Source: Bacillota bacterium (GTDB lineage Bacteria; Bacillota; Bacilli; Paenibacillales; NBRC-103111). Taken from it: a stretch of DNA of 64,000 nucleotides. Both the position numbers and the translations under genes were made by a program. Where the stretch lies: positions 496,001-560,000 of the forward strand of contig JAEWGW010000025.1 of the NCBI GenBank assembly GCA_023388055.1, read 5' to 3'. Of this stretch, positions 49,643-58,898 are shown piece by piece. How positions within the stretch are numbered: position 1 is the stretch's first letter; each line of letters opens with the position of its first letter. Under the pieces are notes generated by a model. The model had not been told where the DNA came from, did no database searches, and saw only the letters and a list, made by a program, of their open reading frames with translations.

Positions 49643-52318
49643 ATGTCCAAATTGATCATCATAGACGGCAACAGTATTGCCAGCCGCGCCTTCTACGCGC
49701 TGCCCCTGCTTTCCAATTCCCAAGGCCTGCACACCAATGCGGTGTTCGGCTTTACCACCATGCTGCTGAAGCTGCTGGAGGACCACAAGCCCACCCACTT
49801 CCTGGTGGCCTTCGACGCGGGAAAGGTCACCTTCCGGCATAAGGATTATGCCGAATACAAGGGCGGCCGGCTCAAAACCCCGCCGGAGCTGTCCGAGCAA
49901 TTCCCGCTGATCCGGGACATGCTGGAAGCCTTCGGCATCCGCAAATTCGAGCTGGAGGGGTATGAGGCCGACGATATTATCGGCACCCTGACTCTGGCCG
50001 CAGCCGAGCTTCCCGGCATGGAGGTTATGGTGGTCACCGGAGATAAGGATATGCTGCAGCTGGCTACCGACCAGGTGACCATCGCCCTGACCCGCAAGGG
50101 GATCAGCGAGATGGAGCTGTACGGACCGGAGGAAATCAAGGAGAAATATGGCCTGACCCCCAAGCAGATTATCGATCTGAAGGGGCTGATGGGGGATTCC
50201 TCGGATAATATTCCCGGCATTCCTGGCGTCGGCGAAAAAACCGCTCTGAAATTCCTTCATCAATACGGAAGTGTGGAGGAGGTACTTGCCCACGCGGACG
50301 AGCTCACCGGCAAGATGAAGGAGAAGGTGAAGGACAACGCGGACAGCGCACGCATGAGCAAGGAGTTGGCTACCATCTTCCGCGAGGTGCCCATGGATCT
50401 GGATTGGGACAACATGGGGTATACGGGCAGCGATGCTGCCACCTTGGGTGCAGCCTTCCGCAAGCTGGAGTTCAAGTCGCTGCTGGAGAAGCTTGACCTC
50501 TCCGGGACTTCCCAGTCCGAGCCTACAGGGGAAAGCGGGATTGCCGCTGCGGAGCTGAAGGCAACAGTGCTTACCGCATTAAACCTGGGTGAGCTGAAGG
50601 ATGTATTGGACGGCATCTCGGCAGTCCATGTGGAGGTATACGGGGATAATCCCCATTTGGCCTCTGTTGTGGGAGCGGCATTTTACCATAAGGAGGGCTT
50701 CGGGTTCTATGCGCCGTTTGCCGTGCTTCAATCTCCGGAAGCAGACTTCCTGCGGAAGTGGCTGGCTGATCCAGCCGCAGAAAAGAGCATCTTCGATCTG
50801 CACCGGGCGGAGCTGGCTCTTCATTGGGCAGGGATTCCGGTGGCAGGCTTCACCTTCGACGTCCATCTGGCCGCCTATCTCCTGGACCCTACGGAATCGA
50901 CGCTGACCCTGCATGCGCTGGCGGCTAAATACGGTCAGCCCTCCATTCAGGAGGATGAGCAGATTTTCGGAAAAGGCGCCAAATACCATCTGCCCGAGGA
51001 GGACAAGGTGGCAGCCCATCTTTGCCGCAAGGCGGCTGCTGTACACGGGCTGACCGGCAGACTCCAGTCCGAGCTGAAGCGGCTGGAGATGAACAAGCTG
51101 TATTATGAGCTAGAGCATCCCCTCTCCGGCGTGTTGGCCGGAATGGAGAAGCAGGGAATTCGCACGGATGCGGACAATTTGAAGGAGCTGGGAGCGGAGT
51201 TCGCCGCCCAGCTGCAGACGCTTATCGAGCGTGTTTATGAGCTGGCCGGCGGTCCTTTCAACCTTAACTCCCCCAAACAGCTTGGTGAGGTGCTGTTCGA
51301 GCGGCTGGGCCTGTCTACCGCAGGTGTAAAGAAGAATAAAACCGGCTTCTCCACCGATGCTGATGTACTGGAGAAGCTCAGCTCCAAACATGAGGTGGTC
51401 CGGTACATTCTGGATTACCGCACTTTGGCTAAGCTCCAATCCACTTACGTAGAAGGGCTGCTGAAGGAAATTCGTCCGGAAACGGGGAAGATCCATACCT
51501 ATTTCCGCCAGACCATTGCTGCTACAGGCCGCCTTTCCAGCCAGTTTCCTAATCTCCAGAACATCCCCATCCGTCTGGAGGAGGGACGCAAGATCCGCAA
51601 GGCCTTTGTACCCTCGGAACCCGGCTGGCGTATTCTGGCGGCGGACTATTCCCAGATTGAGCTGCGGGTGCTGGCCCATATCTCAGGCGATGAAAAGCTG
51701 ATGGATGCCTTCATTCATAATATGGACATTCACACGAAAACCGCCATGGATGTATTCGGCGTAACCGCCGACCAGGTAACCTCCAATATGCGGCGCCAGG
51801 CCAAAGCGGTGAACTTCGGGATTGTCTACGGGATCAGCTCCTACGGCCTGTCCCAGAACCTGGACATCGGCCGGATTGAAGCGGACCGTTTTATTGAAAC
51901 GTATCTGTCCACCTTCCCCGGCGTCCGCCGGTATATGGACGACATTATCAAACAGGCCAAGCGGGACGGTTATGTAACCACCCTGCTGGCCCGCCGCCGG
52001 TATCTGCCGGAGATCAACGCCTCCAACTACAATCTGCGCTCCTTCGCGGAGCGGACAGCCATGAACACCCCCATTCAGGGCACTGCGGCGGATATCATCA
52101 AGCTGGCAATGGTCCGGATGGCGGAGCGTTTAGTGGAAGAGAAGCTGCAGAGCCGGATGCTGCTCCAGGTGCATGACGAACTTGTTTTTGAAGTGCCGGA
52201 GGAGGAACTGCCGGTGATGCGCAAGCTTCTTCCTGAGGTAATGGAATCCGCGTTGGAGCTGAAGGTGCCGCTGAAGGCGGATGTGAACGAAGGCGACAAC
52301 TGGTACGAAGCGAAATAA
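49643..52318 (+). CDS. polA: DNA polymerase I
   Basis: Repair and Okazaki-fragment polymerase, 891 residues from ATG at 49643 (GAGGTG upstream). The 5' nuclease domain (about 1-290) starts SKLIIIDGNSIASRAFYALP and has FEGYEADDIIGT-type LEGYEADDIIGT and MGDSSDNIPG. The 3'-5' exonuclease-like domain (about 317-490) lacks the catalytic D-x-E: the first strand reads AVHVEVYGDN and the following acidic motifs are also absent, so proofreading is probably lost as in B. subtilis and Geobacillus. The polymerase domain has motif A with D668 (DYSQIELR) and motif C with D845 (VHDE). It heads a polA-mutM-ytaF-coaE-SLT cluster. Confidence 0.97.
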   Translation: MSKLIIIDGNSIASRAFYALPLLSNSQGLHTNAVFGFTTMLLKLLEDHKPTHFLVAFDAGKVTFRHKDYAEYKGGRLKTPPELSEQFPLIRDMLEAFGIRKFELEGYEADDIIGTLTLAAAELPGMEVMVVTGDKDMLQLATDQVTIALTRKGISEMELYGPEEIKEKYGLTPKQIIDLKGLMGDSSDNIPGIPGVGEKTALKFLHQYGSVEEVLAHADELTGKMKEKVKDNADSARMSKELATIFREVPMDLDWDNMGYTGSDAATLGAAFRKLEFKSLLEKLDLSGTSQSEPTGESGIAAAELKATVLTALNLGELKDVLDGISAVHVEVYGDNPHLASVVGAAFYHKEGFGFYAPFAVLQSPEADFLRKWLADPAAEKSIFDLHRAELALHWAGIPVAGFTFDVHLAAYLLDPTESTLTLHALAAKYGQPSIQEDEQIFGKGAKYHLPEEDKVAAHLCRKAAAVHGLTGRLQSELKRLEMNKLYYELEHPLSGVLAGMEKQGIRTDADNLKELGAEFAAQLQTLIERVYELAGGPFNLNSPKQLGEVLFERLGLSTAGVKKNKTGFSTDADVLEKLSSKHEVVRYILDYRTLAKLQSTYVEGLLKEIRPETGKIHTYFRQTIAATGRLSSQFPNLQNIPIRLEEGRKIRKAFVPSEPGWRILAADYSQIELRVLAHISGDEKLMDAFIHNMDIHTKTAMDVFGVTADQVTSNMRRQAKAVNFGIVYGISSYGLSQNLDIGRIEADRFIETYLSTFPGVRRYMDDIIKQAKRDGYVTTLLARRRYLPEINASNYNLRSFAERTAMNTPIQGTAADIIKLAMVRMAERLVEEKLQSRMLLQVHDELVFEVPEEELPVMRKLLPEVMESALELKVPLKADVNEGDNWYEAK

Positions 52319-52357
52319 ACGGGGCCATCCCTGCCAATAGCGAGGAGGAATCACAGG

Positions 52358-53239
52358 ATGCCGGAGCTGCCAGAGGTGGAAACGGTCAAGCGTACCCTGC
52401 AAATGCTGGTCAAAGGAAAAACCATTGCTTCCGTCTCCGTGGAGCTGCCGCGGATTATCCGCCTGCCTGGAGAGCCGGAGGAATTCGCCCGGCTTCTGGA
52501 GGGGCAGACCATCCGGGATGTGGAGCGGAGGGGGAAGTTCCTCCGTTTCCTGCTGGATGACATGGTGCTGGTCTCCCATCTGCGGATGGAGGGACGGTAT
52601 GGCGTCTATCCGGCAGAAGCGCCCCGGGAGCTGCACACCCATGTGCTGTTCCATTTTACCGACGGGACGGATCTGCGTTACAAGGATGTGCGTCAATTCG
52701 GCACCATGCATCTGTTCCGGACAGGCGAGGATTTGGTGAGTCCTCCGCTGCACAAGCTGGGGCTGGAGCCCCTGGACCCGGCGTTTACGCTGGCGGCCTT
52801 CACCGCCCGGATAGCCGGACGGTCCACCAAAATCAAGCCCCTCCTCCTGAATCAGGAGGTCATTGTGGGCATCGGCAATATTTATGCCGACGAAGCGCTT
52901 TATACCGCAGGCATCCATCCCGCGAGGACGGCGGACAGCCTGTCTCCAGCGGAGCTGAAGCGGCTGCACCGGGCAGTTGTGGACACCTTGGCCGAATCCG
53001 TAGAGGCCGGGGGCTCCTCCATCAAGTCCTATGTAAACGGACAAGGCGAGATGGGGATGTTCCAGCATCAGCTGAAGGCCTACAGGCGCAAGAATGAACC
53101 CTGCGGCCATTGCGGCAGGCTGATTGAGAAGACAGTGCTGGCGGGACGGGGCACCCATTTTTGCCCCCATTGCCAGCCTGAAGTGACGCGGCGGATGAAG
53201 AAGCTGCGGCGCATCACTGAGCGGCCAACCAGGGAGTAA
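52358..53239 (+). CDS. mutM: formamidopyrimidine-DNA glycosylase
   Basis: Removes 8-oxoguanine and formamidopyrimidines and cuts the abasic site; 293 residues. The N-terminal PELPEVETV supplies the catalytic Pro and Glu. The lesion-recognition Lys region and the helix-two-turn-helix (SIKSYVNGQGEMGMFQ) are present, and the C-terminal zinc finger has CGHC and CPHC. GAGGAGGAATCACAGG precedes the ATG, 40 bases after polA, as in Bacillus. Confidence 0.97.
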   Translation: MPELPEVETVKRTLQMLVKGKTIASVSVELPRIIRLPGEPEEFARLLEGQTIRDVERRGKFLRFLLDDMVLVSHLRMEGRYGVYPAEAPRELHTHVLFHFTDGTDLRYKDVRQFGTMHLFRTGEDLVSPPLHKLGLEPLDPAFTLAAFTARIAGRSTKIKPLLLNQEVIVGIGNIYADEALYTAGIHPARTADSLSPAELKRLHRAVVDTLAESVEAGGSSIKSYVNGQGEMGMFQHQLKAYRRKNEPCGHCGRLIEKTVLAGRGTHFCPHCQPEVTRRMKKLRRITERPTRE

Positions 53240-53382
53240 CGCTGTCGCCAAACGGGAAAACCGTTGAAGCGGGGCGGTTATCCAAAGCCGCGCACTATGC
53301 CCAAGCCTATGCCATAAGATGAGAGTGATCTGCATATCAACCGGTATGCAGCCACTATCTTATAATGGCTTGGGAGGGGTTT

Positions 53383-54093
53383 ATGGTGCCGCATCTGGTA
53401 TCCCTGTTGGCGTTGGCATTGGCAGTCAGTTTGGACGGTTTCGGCGTAGGAGCTATGTATGGTCTGCGCAAAATCAAAATACCGGTGTTCTCCGTGCTTA
53501 TTATTGCGGTGATGTCCGGGCTGGTGTTTTTTGCCGCGATGCAGATCGGCGTGGCCGTCACTGCATATATTCCGGCAAGTGCCGCCAAAACCGCCGGTGC
53601 CGTAATTCTCATCGGGCTGGGCTTCTGGGCCGTCATCCAGATGAGAAGAAACGCAGAAGAGGAAGAGGCGGAGGAAACCCTGGCTTCGGCCGACGCTGCC
53701 CTGGGGATTTCCGGCGGGACGCAGGAGCAGCTCAAGAACAACGGACAGGAAGCACGGGTGCTCTCCATTGAGCTGAGACGCTTGGGGCTGGTGATCCAGA
53801 TCCTGCGCACCCCCTCTGCCGCGGACCTGGACCGCTCTGGCGTGATTTCCGCCATGGAGGCCGCATGGCTGGGCTTGGCTTTATCCCTGGACGCCTTCGG
53901 GGCAGGGATTGGCGCTGCTTTTATCGGCTATACGCCAGTGTTGACCTCTGCCGTTATTGCCGTCGCCTCCGGGAGCTTCATTCTGGGCGGACTGCGCTTC
54001 GGCTTTATGTATTCCAATGTCCAATGGATCAGAAAATTATCGGTCCTGCCCGGCTGCATCCTGATGCTGATGGGACTATTCAGACTGATGTAA
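53383..54093 (+). CDS. ytaF: sporulation membrane protein YtaF (MntP-like)
   Basis: A 236-residue polytopic protein with about six membrane helices in two related halves: LALALAVSLDGFGVGAMYGL near the N terminus and GLALSLDAFGAGIGAAFIGY after residue 160, each carrying the acidic S-L-D motif of MntP-like cation exporters. A long polar loop (about 95-145) joins them. B. subtilis YtaF is associated with sporulation and lies at this position. The ATG at 53383 is preferred with GGGAGG 5 bases upstream; an in-frame ATG at 53365 is possible. Confidence 0.9.
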   Translation: MVPHLVSLLALALAVSLDGFGVGAMYGLRKIKIPVFSVLIIAVMSGLVFFAAMQIGVAVTAYIPASAAKTAGAVILIGLGFWAVIQMRRNAEEEEAEETLASADAALGISGGTQEQLKNNGQEARVLSIELRRLGLVIQILRTPSAADLDRSGVISAMEAAWLGLALSLDAFGAGIGAAFIGYTPVLTSAVIAVASGSFILGGLRFGFMYSNVQWIRKLSVLPGCILMLMGLFRLM

Positions 54094-54155
54094 ATATAGA
54101 GGTAATGGAAGTAAACAGGCTTAGCAAGATTAGAATCAACGGGAGTGCGTACCTT

Positions 54156-54752
54156 ATGAATATCGGATTAACCGGAGGCATTGCCTGCGGAAAAAGTACA
54201 GTATCCCGGCTGCTGGCCTCCTGGGGAGCCATCATCATCGATGCGGATATTTTGGCCCGGGAGGTAGTAGAGCCCGGCGCCCCGGCGCTGGCAGAGGTGG
54301 TCCGGGTCTTCGGACAAGACATGCTCCATGGGGATGGAACGCTGAACCGCAAGCAGCTGGGCAAGGTTGTGTTTGACAGTGAGGCCAAACGCAAACGTCT
54401 GGAGGAGCTGCTGCATCCTGCCATTATCCAGCTGATGCAGGAGCGGATAGCGGAGGCGGAGCGTCTTCAGCCGGACAAGCTGGTGGTGGCGGATGTGCCG
54501 CTGTTGTATGAAGCGCAGATGGAGGATATGTTCCAGGAGGTGCTGGTAGTGGCGGCCAGCCGGGAGGTTCAACTGGAGCGGCTGATGCAGCGGGACAAGT
54601 TAAACGGGGAGGAAGCGGAGCAGCGGATTGATGCACAGATGCCCCTGGAGTGGAAGAAGGAATGGGCGGACACGGTCATTGACAACAGCGGGACGCCGGA
54701 GGAGACGGAACAGCAGGTGGAGCAATACCTGCGCAAGAAGGGTTTGGCATGA
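54156..54752 (+). CDS. coaE: dephospho-CoA kinase
   Basis: Last step of coenzyme A synthesis, phosphorylating the 3'-hydroxyl of dephospho-CoA; 198 residues from ATG at 54156 (GGGAGTG about 9 bases upstream). The P-loop is GLTGGIACGKST; the CoA-binding DADILAREVVEPG and the lid ADVPLLYEAQ follow. An open frame extends 5' but overlaps ytaF and lacks support. The stop overlaps the next start by 4 bases. Confidence 0.96.
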   Translation: MNIGLTGGIACGKSTVSRLLASWGAIIIDADILAREVVEPGAPALAEVVRVFGQDMLHGDGTLNRKQLGKVVFDSEAKRKRLEELLHPAIIQLMQERIAEAERLQPDKLVVADVPLLYEAQMEDMFQEVLVVAASREVQLERLMQRDKLNGEEAEQRIDAQMPLEWKKEWADTVIDNSGTPEETEQQVEQYLRKKGLA

Positions 54753-55306
54753 GAAGCAGGCAAAAGAAACGCTGGTTCGCCCTGGTGCTGCTCCTGCTGG
54801 TTCTGGTATTATTCTACCGGAGCGATTGGTTGGGCAGGCTGATGTATCCCATTATGTACCGGGAGCAAATCAATCAGGCTGCCGCCGAAGCGCAGTTGGA
54901 TCCGCGTTTGATCGCGGCAGTGATCCGGGTGGAAACCAATTACCGTCCCAGTGCGGAATCCTACAAGGGTGCAGTGGGCATGATGCAGATTATGCCACCT
55001 ACCGCCAAGTCCATTTTGCAGGAGCGGGAATTTGAAGGGCTGTCGTTGAAGGATATGGAGGAGCCGGAGGTCAATATCCGGGTGGGCACCTGGTATTTGG
55101 CCATGATGCTCAAGAAGCATGACCAGGATGTGGTGAAGGCGGTAGCCTCGTATAATGCGGGCCCGGCGAATGTTTCGGATTGGCTGGAAAAAGGGATCTG
55201 GGACGGCACTCTGCAAACGGTTGATCAGATTCCCTTCGGAGAGACAAGCCGGTATGTCCGCAAGGTGATGTATTATTACCATAAGTACCAGGAGCTTTAC
55301 GAGTAA
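54749..55306 (+). CDS. membrane-anchored lytic transglycosylase (SLT domain)
   Basis: A 185-residue protein with a single N-terminal membrane anchor (about 8-22) and an SLT domain. The catalytic Glu is E62 in AAVIRVETNYRP, followed by GAVGMMQIMP and the AVASYNAGPANVSDWL motif. It cleaves peptidoglycan with formation of 1,6-anhydro-muramic acid. ATGA overlap with coaE indicates coupling. Its position before a spore-protein gene might hint at a role in sporulation, but nothing in the sequence shows this. Confidence 0.92.
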   Translation: MRSRQKKRWFALVLLLLVLVLFYRSDWLGRLMYPIMYREQINQAAAEAQLDPRLIAAVIRVETNYRPSAESYKGAVGMMQIMPPTAKSILQEREFEGLSLKDMEEPEVNIRVGTWYLAMMLKKHDQDVVKAVASYNAGPANVSDWLEKGIWDGTLQTVDQIPFGETSRYVRKVMYYYHKYQELYE

Positions 55307-55322
55307 CCGCGGGTATAACCGG

Positions 55323-55370
55323 AAGAAGCACCGGAAGCCGCTTCCTTGTGGGGAAGGACCTCCGGTGCTT
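55323..55370. terminator. hairpin between SLT and SASP genes
   Basis: GAAGCACCGGA (55323) pairs with TCCGGTGCTTC (to about 55370) around an inner CTTCC/GGAAG stem. Strong hairpin between convergent genes, without a T run. Confidence 0.6.
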
Positions 55371-55402
55371 CACCGGGCTTTACTTATAAAGCCGTTGTTG
55401 CA

Positions 55403-55621
55403 TTATTTGCCGGAAAGAGTTTGTTCTGCGATTTGTACCAGCTTGCGGGTGATGTGGCCACCAATCGCGCCAGTGTCGCGAGTAGCCATGTTGCCATAGT
55501 ACCCGTCTTGCGGGATGGCAATACCCAGCTCTTGAGCCACCTCATATTTCATTTGGTCCAGAGCTTTGTTGGCTTGGGGAACTACCAGTGTGTTGCTGTT
55601 GCGGGATTGTCCTGCGCCCAT
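55403..55621 (-). CDS. alpha/beta-type small acid-soluble spore protein
   Basis: A 72-residue DNA-binding spore protein. It shows the family features: NTLVVPQANKALDQMKYEVAQELG, split here by the germination-protease cleavage region (KYEVAQELGI, residues 25-34), and GYYGNMATRDTGAIGGHITR. Such proteins coat DNA in the spore core and are broken down at germination. The ribosome binding site AAGGAGGTGA is a near-perfect anti-16S match. Expression is expected from sigma-G in the forespore; I could not define that promoter. Gln codons are mostly CAA, as in other highly expressed genes here. Confidence 0.95.
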   Translation of the reverse strand: MGAGQSRNSNTLVVPQANKALDQMKYEVAQELGIAIPQDGYYGNMATRDTGAIGGHITRKLVQIAEQTLSGK

Positions 55622-55745
55622 GTGTGTTCACCTCCTTGTCGGTTGGTAATGCTATTGTGTGTCGAAGACCGCAGCTTCAACCAAGGGAACCGCTGGAAAA
55701 CAACATGCGGATTGCAAACTGCGAAGAACCGGGAGGGGAAAAACA

Positions 55746-56216
55746 ATGAAATGTCCTTATTGCGATTATGCGGGCACCAAGGTGCTGGATTCCCGGGCGG
55801 CCAACGAAAACAAATCCATCCGCCGCCGCAGGGAATGCGAGAAATGCGGAAAGCGGTTTACGACCTTCGAGATGGTGGAGGAAACTCCGCTGATGGTGAT
55901 TAAAAAGGACGGCAGCCGTGAGGAGTTCAGCCGCGAGAAGGTGATGCGCGGACTGATCCGGGCCTGCGAGAAACGCCCGGTGTCTGTGGAGCAGCTGGAA
56001 GCGCTGGTTTCTGAGGTGGAGCTGCAGCTGAGGACCACGGCCCAGGCGGAGGTGGAAAGCCGCAGCATCGGCGAGCTGGTGATGCAGGAGCTGTATCCGG
56101 TTGACGAGGTGGCGTATGTGCGCTTCGCTTCCGTATACCGCCAGTTCAAGGACATCAATATGTTCATGAAGGAGCTCACCCAGATTCTCATGAAACAGCC
56201 GCAGGAAAATAAGTAA
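55746..56216 (+). CDS. nrdR: transcriptional repressor NrdR
   Basis: A 156-residue repressor of ribonucleotide reductase genes. The zinc ribbon has C3/C6 and C31/C34, with RRRRECEKCGKRFTTFE. The ATP-cone domain follows (VIKKDGSREEFSREKVMRGL). It binds NrdR boxes when loaded with (d)ATP. GGGAGGGG precedes the ATG by about 7 bases. In Bacillus, nrdR lies downstream of the polA-coaE cluster, as here. Confidence 0.97.
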   Translation: MKCPYCDYAGTKVLDSRAANENKSIRRRRECEKCGKRFTTFEMVEETPLMVIKKDGSREEFSREKVMRGLIRACEKRPVSVEQLEALVSEVELQLRTTAQAEVESRSIGELVMQELYPVDEVAYVRFASVYRQFKDINMFMKELTQILMKQPQENK

Positions 56217-56341
56217 GGGAGCCCCCGCGGCGGTTGGTCGTTTTGCGGGAGCCGCGCCGGGTAGAGCCGGTTCGGAGGGAACCATAGGTACAGGGATTGC
56301 CATTTTTGAGGTGTCACGTCACAATCAAGTAGCAAACATCG

Positions 56342-56380
56342 AAGGACTTCTGCCTGAATATCAGGCGGGGTCCTTTTTTT
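56342..56380 (+). terminator. terminator after nrdR
   Basis: AAGGACTTCTGCCTGA pairs with TCAGGCGGGGTCCTT around ATA, then a T run to 56380. It lies 126 bases after the nrdR stop. Confidence 0.85.
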
Positions 56381-56397
56381 CTTGGAGCCTGCTCCCG

Positions 56398-56484
56398 GAG
56401 CCAGCCAACGGGTTTACACACGAGCCACCTGCGGGTTTGCACACGGAACCTGCCAACGAACTTGCACACGGAGCCTGGCCAACC
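56398..56484. repeat. 24/25-bp imperfect tandem repeat
   Basis: Three and a half units start at 56398, 56422, 56446 and 56471, each beginning GAGCC or GAACC and ending in (T/G)CACAC. The period of 24-25 bp would keep a coding frame for the first two units, but no supported gene covers it. Confidence 0.65.
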
Positions 56485-56494
56485 ATCATTGAGC

Positions 56495-56677
56495 TAACGG
56501 ACTGAGCGAGCGTTATTTTACAGAAATCCGGTGATTTTCCATTTTGGCGGACACAGAAGCCGTTATTTGCGGGAAAAGTGGACGGGTGGAAGTAAAATGA
56601 GGTGAATAGCGTACCGTGTGTCCGCGAAATGACGAGAAAGCAGCATTTTGGCAAAATAACGCCCTCTCGGTCCGTAA
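56495..56677. repeat. four-unit intergenic element, copy VII
   Basis: Forward units start at 56495 (TAACGGACTGAG) and 56545 (GGCGGACACAG). Reverse units end at 56627 and 56677. Spacing is 50, 83 and 50 bp, 183 bp in total. On their own strands the words are GGACTGAG, GGACACAG, GGACACAC and GGACCGAG, so units 1/4 and 2/3 resemble each other. The 536-base nrdR-HTH gap also holds the terminator and tandem repeat, then an AT-rich promoter-like stretch (56690-56735). Confidence 0.85.
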
Positions 56678-56752
56678 GCAAATTCAAAAGTATAAGTTTA
56701 CTTTACTTTTGTTAAATTATATTTTATTATATTGATGGGGGGAGGTATACAA

Positions 56753-56986
56753 TTGGAGAAAAACACAGATTTCATCATCAACAAAGTATATGAGTACCGA
56801 GTGTTGAGACGGCTGTCCCAAAGTGAGCTGGCCCAAGCGGTAGGGGTGTCCAAACAAACGATTTTCGTCATGGAGAAGAATAACTATTCCCCCTCACTTC
56901 TGTTGGCTTACCGGATTGCGGAATTTTTCGGGGTGCGGATTGAGGATATTTTTTCATACGAAAAAGGAGGAGGAGGAGAAGCATGA
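56753..56986 (+). CDS. small XRE-family transcriptional regulator
   Basis: A 77-residue HTH protein starting at TTG behind GGGAGGT. The helix-turn-helix is LSQSELAQAVGVSKQTIFVMEK, followed by YSPSLLLAYRIAEFFGVRIEDIF, the compact type often encoded beside a small membrane protein. It overlaps the next gene by 4 bases, and the pair probably acts together, with autoregulation likely (inference). Confidence 0.9.
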   Translation: MEKNTDFIINKVYEYRVLRRLSQSELAQAVGVSKQTIFVMEKNNYSPSLLLAYRIAEFFGVRIEDIFSYEKGGGGEA

Positions 56987-57312
56987 TTGAGTATTTGGAC
57001 CATTGGCTGGAGGTCAGCGGCAACTTTAACCTCTTTGTGGGAGTAGTCGCGGCTGTGGCATTGCTGAGTGCGGCTGCTTACACTTATTTTTTTACCAAAA
57101 TTGGAAAGACCGATGAATACGGCCTGAAAATCCGGCTGAGCGTAACCAATTGGATGTTTAGTTCTTTGATGGGGATGCTCGTCCTGTTTGTGCTGTTGGT
57201 GCCGCAGCATACAGAGCACTTCCGGCAGCTGCTGCTTTTATGTTTTTCCGTGACCGCACTGGTGGGCGCTGTATCCGCAGGGTATTTCTATGTGAGGGAT
57301 TTCAAGAGCTAA
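56983..57312 (+). CDS. small three-segment membrane protein paired with the HTH
   Basis: A 109-residue membrane protein with segments at about 13-37, 56-75 and 82-104. I cannot assign a family with confidence; it resembles the small DUF-type membrane partners of YozG-like regulators. It is translationally coupled to the HTH gene upstream. A weak stem and T-rich stretch (57341-57378) may end the transcript. Confidence 0.75.
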   Translation: MIEYLDHWLEVSGNFNLFVGVVAAVALLSAAAYTYFFTKIGKTDEYGLKIRLSVTNWMFSSLMGMLVLFVLLVPQHTEHFRQLLLLCFSVTALVGAVSAGYFYVRDFKS

Positions 57313-57497
57313 ATGCTTGAGCAAACGGACGTCAGAGCAGCCCCATGGGGAGCTCCGGCGTTTTTATTTTTTTGTGGAGGGGTTCTTGTAGAGGATTTTG
57401 CCCCCTGATAATGGAAATGTGAATCTGCCCGGCTTCGGCGCACCGGATTATAATCAGGGTGTAATCCAATAGAACGATACATGGGAGGTCCCGTCCA

Positions 57498-58886
57498 ATG
57501 AAAAAAGCTGTAACGCTTGCCTTGAGCACCGTGCTCGCCTCTGCCGCGGTACTGGCCGGCTGTGGCGAAGACAAAGACTCCGCCGCACCATCCGCTGCTG
57601 CAACTGCCGCCGCCAGTACTGCCGCGACGGCTTCGCCGCAAGCTTCCACTGCGCCTAAAGCCGAACCCTTCACCGTTTCCCTGCGCCACATCCAGATCGG
57701 TGAAGCCCAGAAGTTCCGCAAGGCCATTCTTGATGATGTGGTGAAGAAGACTCAGCAGGATGTGCCCGGTTTGACCCTGCAGCTGGACGGCGTGGAGGAC
57801 CAGGTGAACCGCTTCACCAAGCTTCCGGCGGAGATGGCGGCCGGCAACCCGCCGAAGATATTCGACCTGTTCGGCGGTGCCGGGGATGCGCTGAAGTATG
57901 CCAAGGCCGGACGTCTCCTGGACCTGACCCCCATTCTGAAGGAGTTGGGCATTGACTCCAAGTTCATCAACCTGAACCAGTTTACCCTGGACGGCAAGGT
58001 TTACGGGTTGCCTATCGGCGGTAATACGGAAGGGTTCTTCTACAATAAACCTCTGTTCGAACAAAATGGCATCAAGGTTCCCGCCACCTGGGAGGAGCTG
58101 GAATCCGCAGCCGCCAAGCTGAAGGAAAAGGGCATTATCCCCTTTGCCATGGGCTCCAAGGGTGCATGGGTACCCAACATGCTGCTGAATACGCTGATCG
58201 GCCGGTATGCCGGACCGGATTCCATTGAAGGTTTCGCCACCGGGAAAAAGGCATGGAATGCTCCCGAAGTTGTATCCGCTTTTTCCAAATATGAGGAATG
58301 GGTCAAGAAGGGCTACTTCACCAAAGGTGAGCTGGGGATGGAATACCCGGAAATGCTTAACCAGTTCCTGACGGGCAAAGGCGCCATGATGTTCGACGGC
58401 AGCTGGCGGTCCTCTGTGTTCAAGGACCAGGCTCAAGCAGGCGACCTGACCAACAAGGTAGGCTACTTCTCCATGCCGCCGGTAACAGGTGGGATGGGCG
58501 ACCAAACCTTCATCAACGGCAACTACGCCAACGGCTACGGCTTCTCCTCCAACCTGAAGGCGAATGAGCTGACAGCGGTGAAGGCGTTTATCAAGAATTT
58601 GTACAATGACGACATGCAGCTCCGTGGACTCCTGGAGGATGGTGTGCTACCGTCCATGAAACTCTCTGCCGATGCCCTGGGTAAGGTGCAGGACCCGCTG
58701 GTGAAGTCGGTTATGGATATTGTGAACAAGGCCGGAGGCGCCTTCTCCCACTTCGACTCCACCATCCAGTCCGAGGTGTATAAGGAAACCGAAACGCAAA
58801 TCCAGAAGCTGATCTCCGGAGGCGCAACCGCCAAACAAGTCACCGACAAACTGGATCAGGTGCAAAAGCAAGCCAACTCCAAATAA
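57498..58886 (+). CDS. ABC transporter sugar-binding lipoprotein
   Basis: A 462-residue family 1 solute-binding protein. The lipobox ends at C22 (AAVLAGCGE), with an Ala/Ser-rich linker to about residue 55. The mature part has PPKIFDLFGGAGDALKYAKAG, GLPIGGNTEGFFYNKPLF, PATWEELESAA and GKGAMMFDGSWRSS, as expected for a two-lobed oligosaccharide or polyol receptor. The ligand is unknown. GGGAGG precedes the ATG. It opens an importer operon with two permeases; no ATPase gene is nearby, so a shared MsmX-type ATPase is likely. Confidence 0.93.
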   Translation: MKKAVTLALSTVLASAAVLAGCGEDKDSAAPSAAATAAASTAATASPQASTAPKAEPFTVSLRHIQIGEAQKFRKAILDDVVKKTQQDVPGLTLQLDGVEDQVNRFTKLPAEMAAGNPPKIFDLFGGAGDALKYAKAGRLLDLTPILKELGIDSKFINLNQFTLDGKVYGLPIGGNTEGFFYNKPLFEQNGIKVPATWEELESAAAKLKEKGIIPFAMGSKGAWVPNMLLNTLIGRYAGPDSIEGFATGKKAWNAPEVVSAFSKYEEWVKKGYFTKGELGMEYPEMLNQFLTGKGAMMFDGSWRSSVFKDQAQAGDLTNKVGYFSMPPVTGGMGDQTFINGNYANGYGFSSNLKANELTAVKAFIKNLYNDDMQLRGLLEDGVLPSMKLSADALGKVQDPLVKSVMDIVNKAGGAFSHFDSTIQSEVYKETETQIQKLISGGATAKQVTDKLDQVQKQANSK

Positions 58887-58898
58887 AGGACGCCCATC

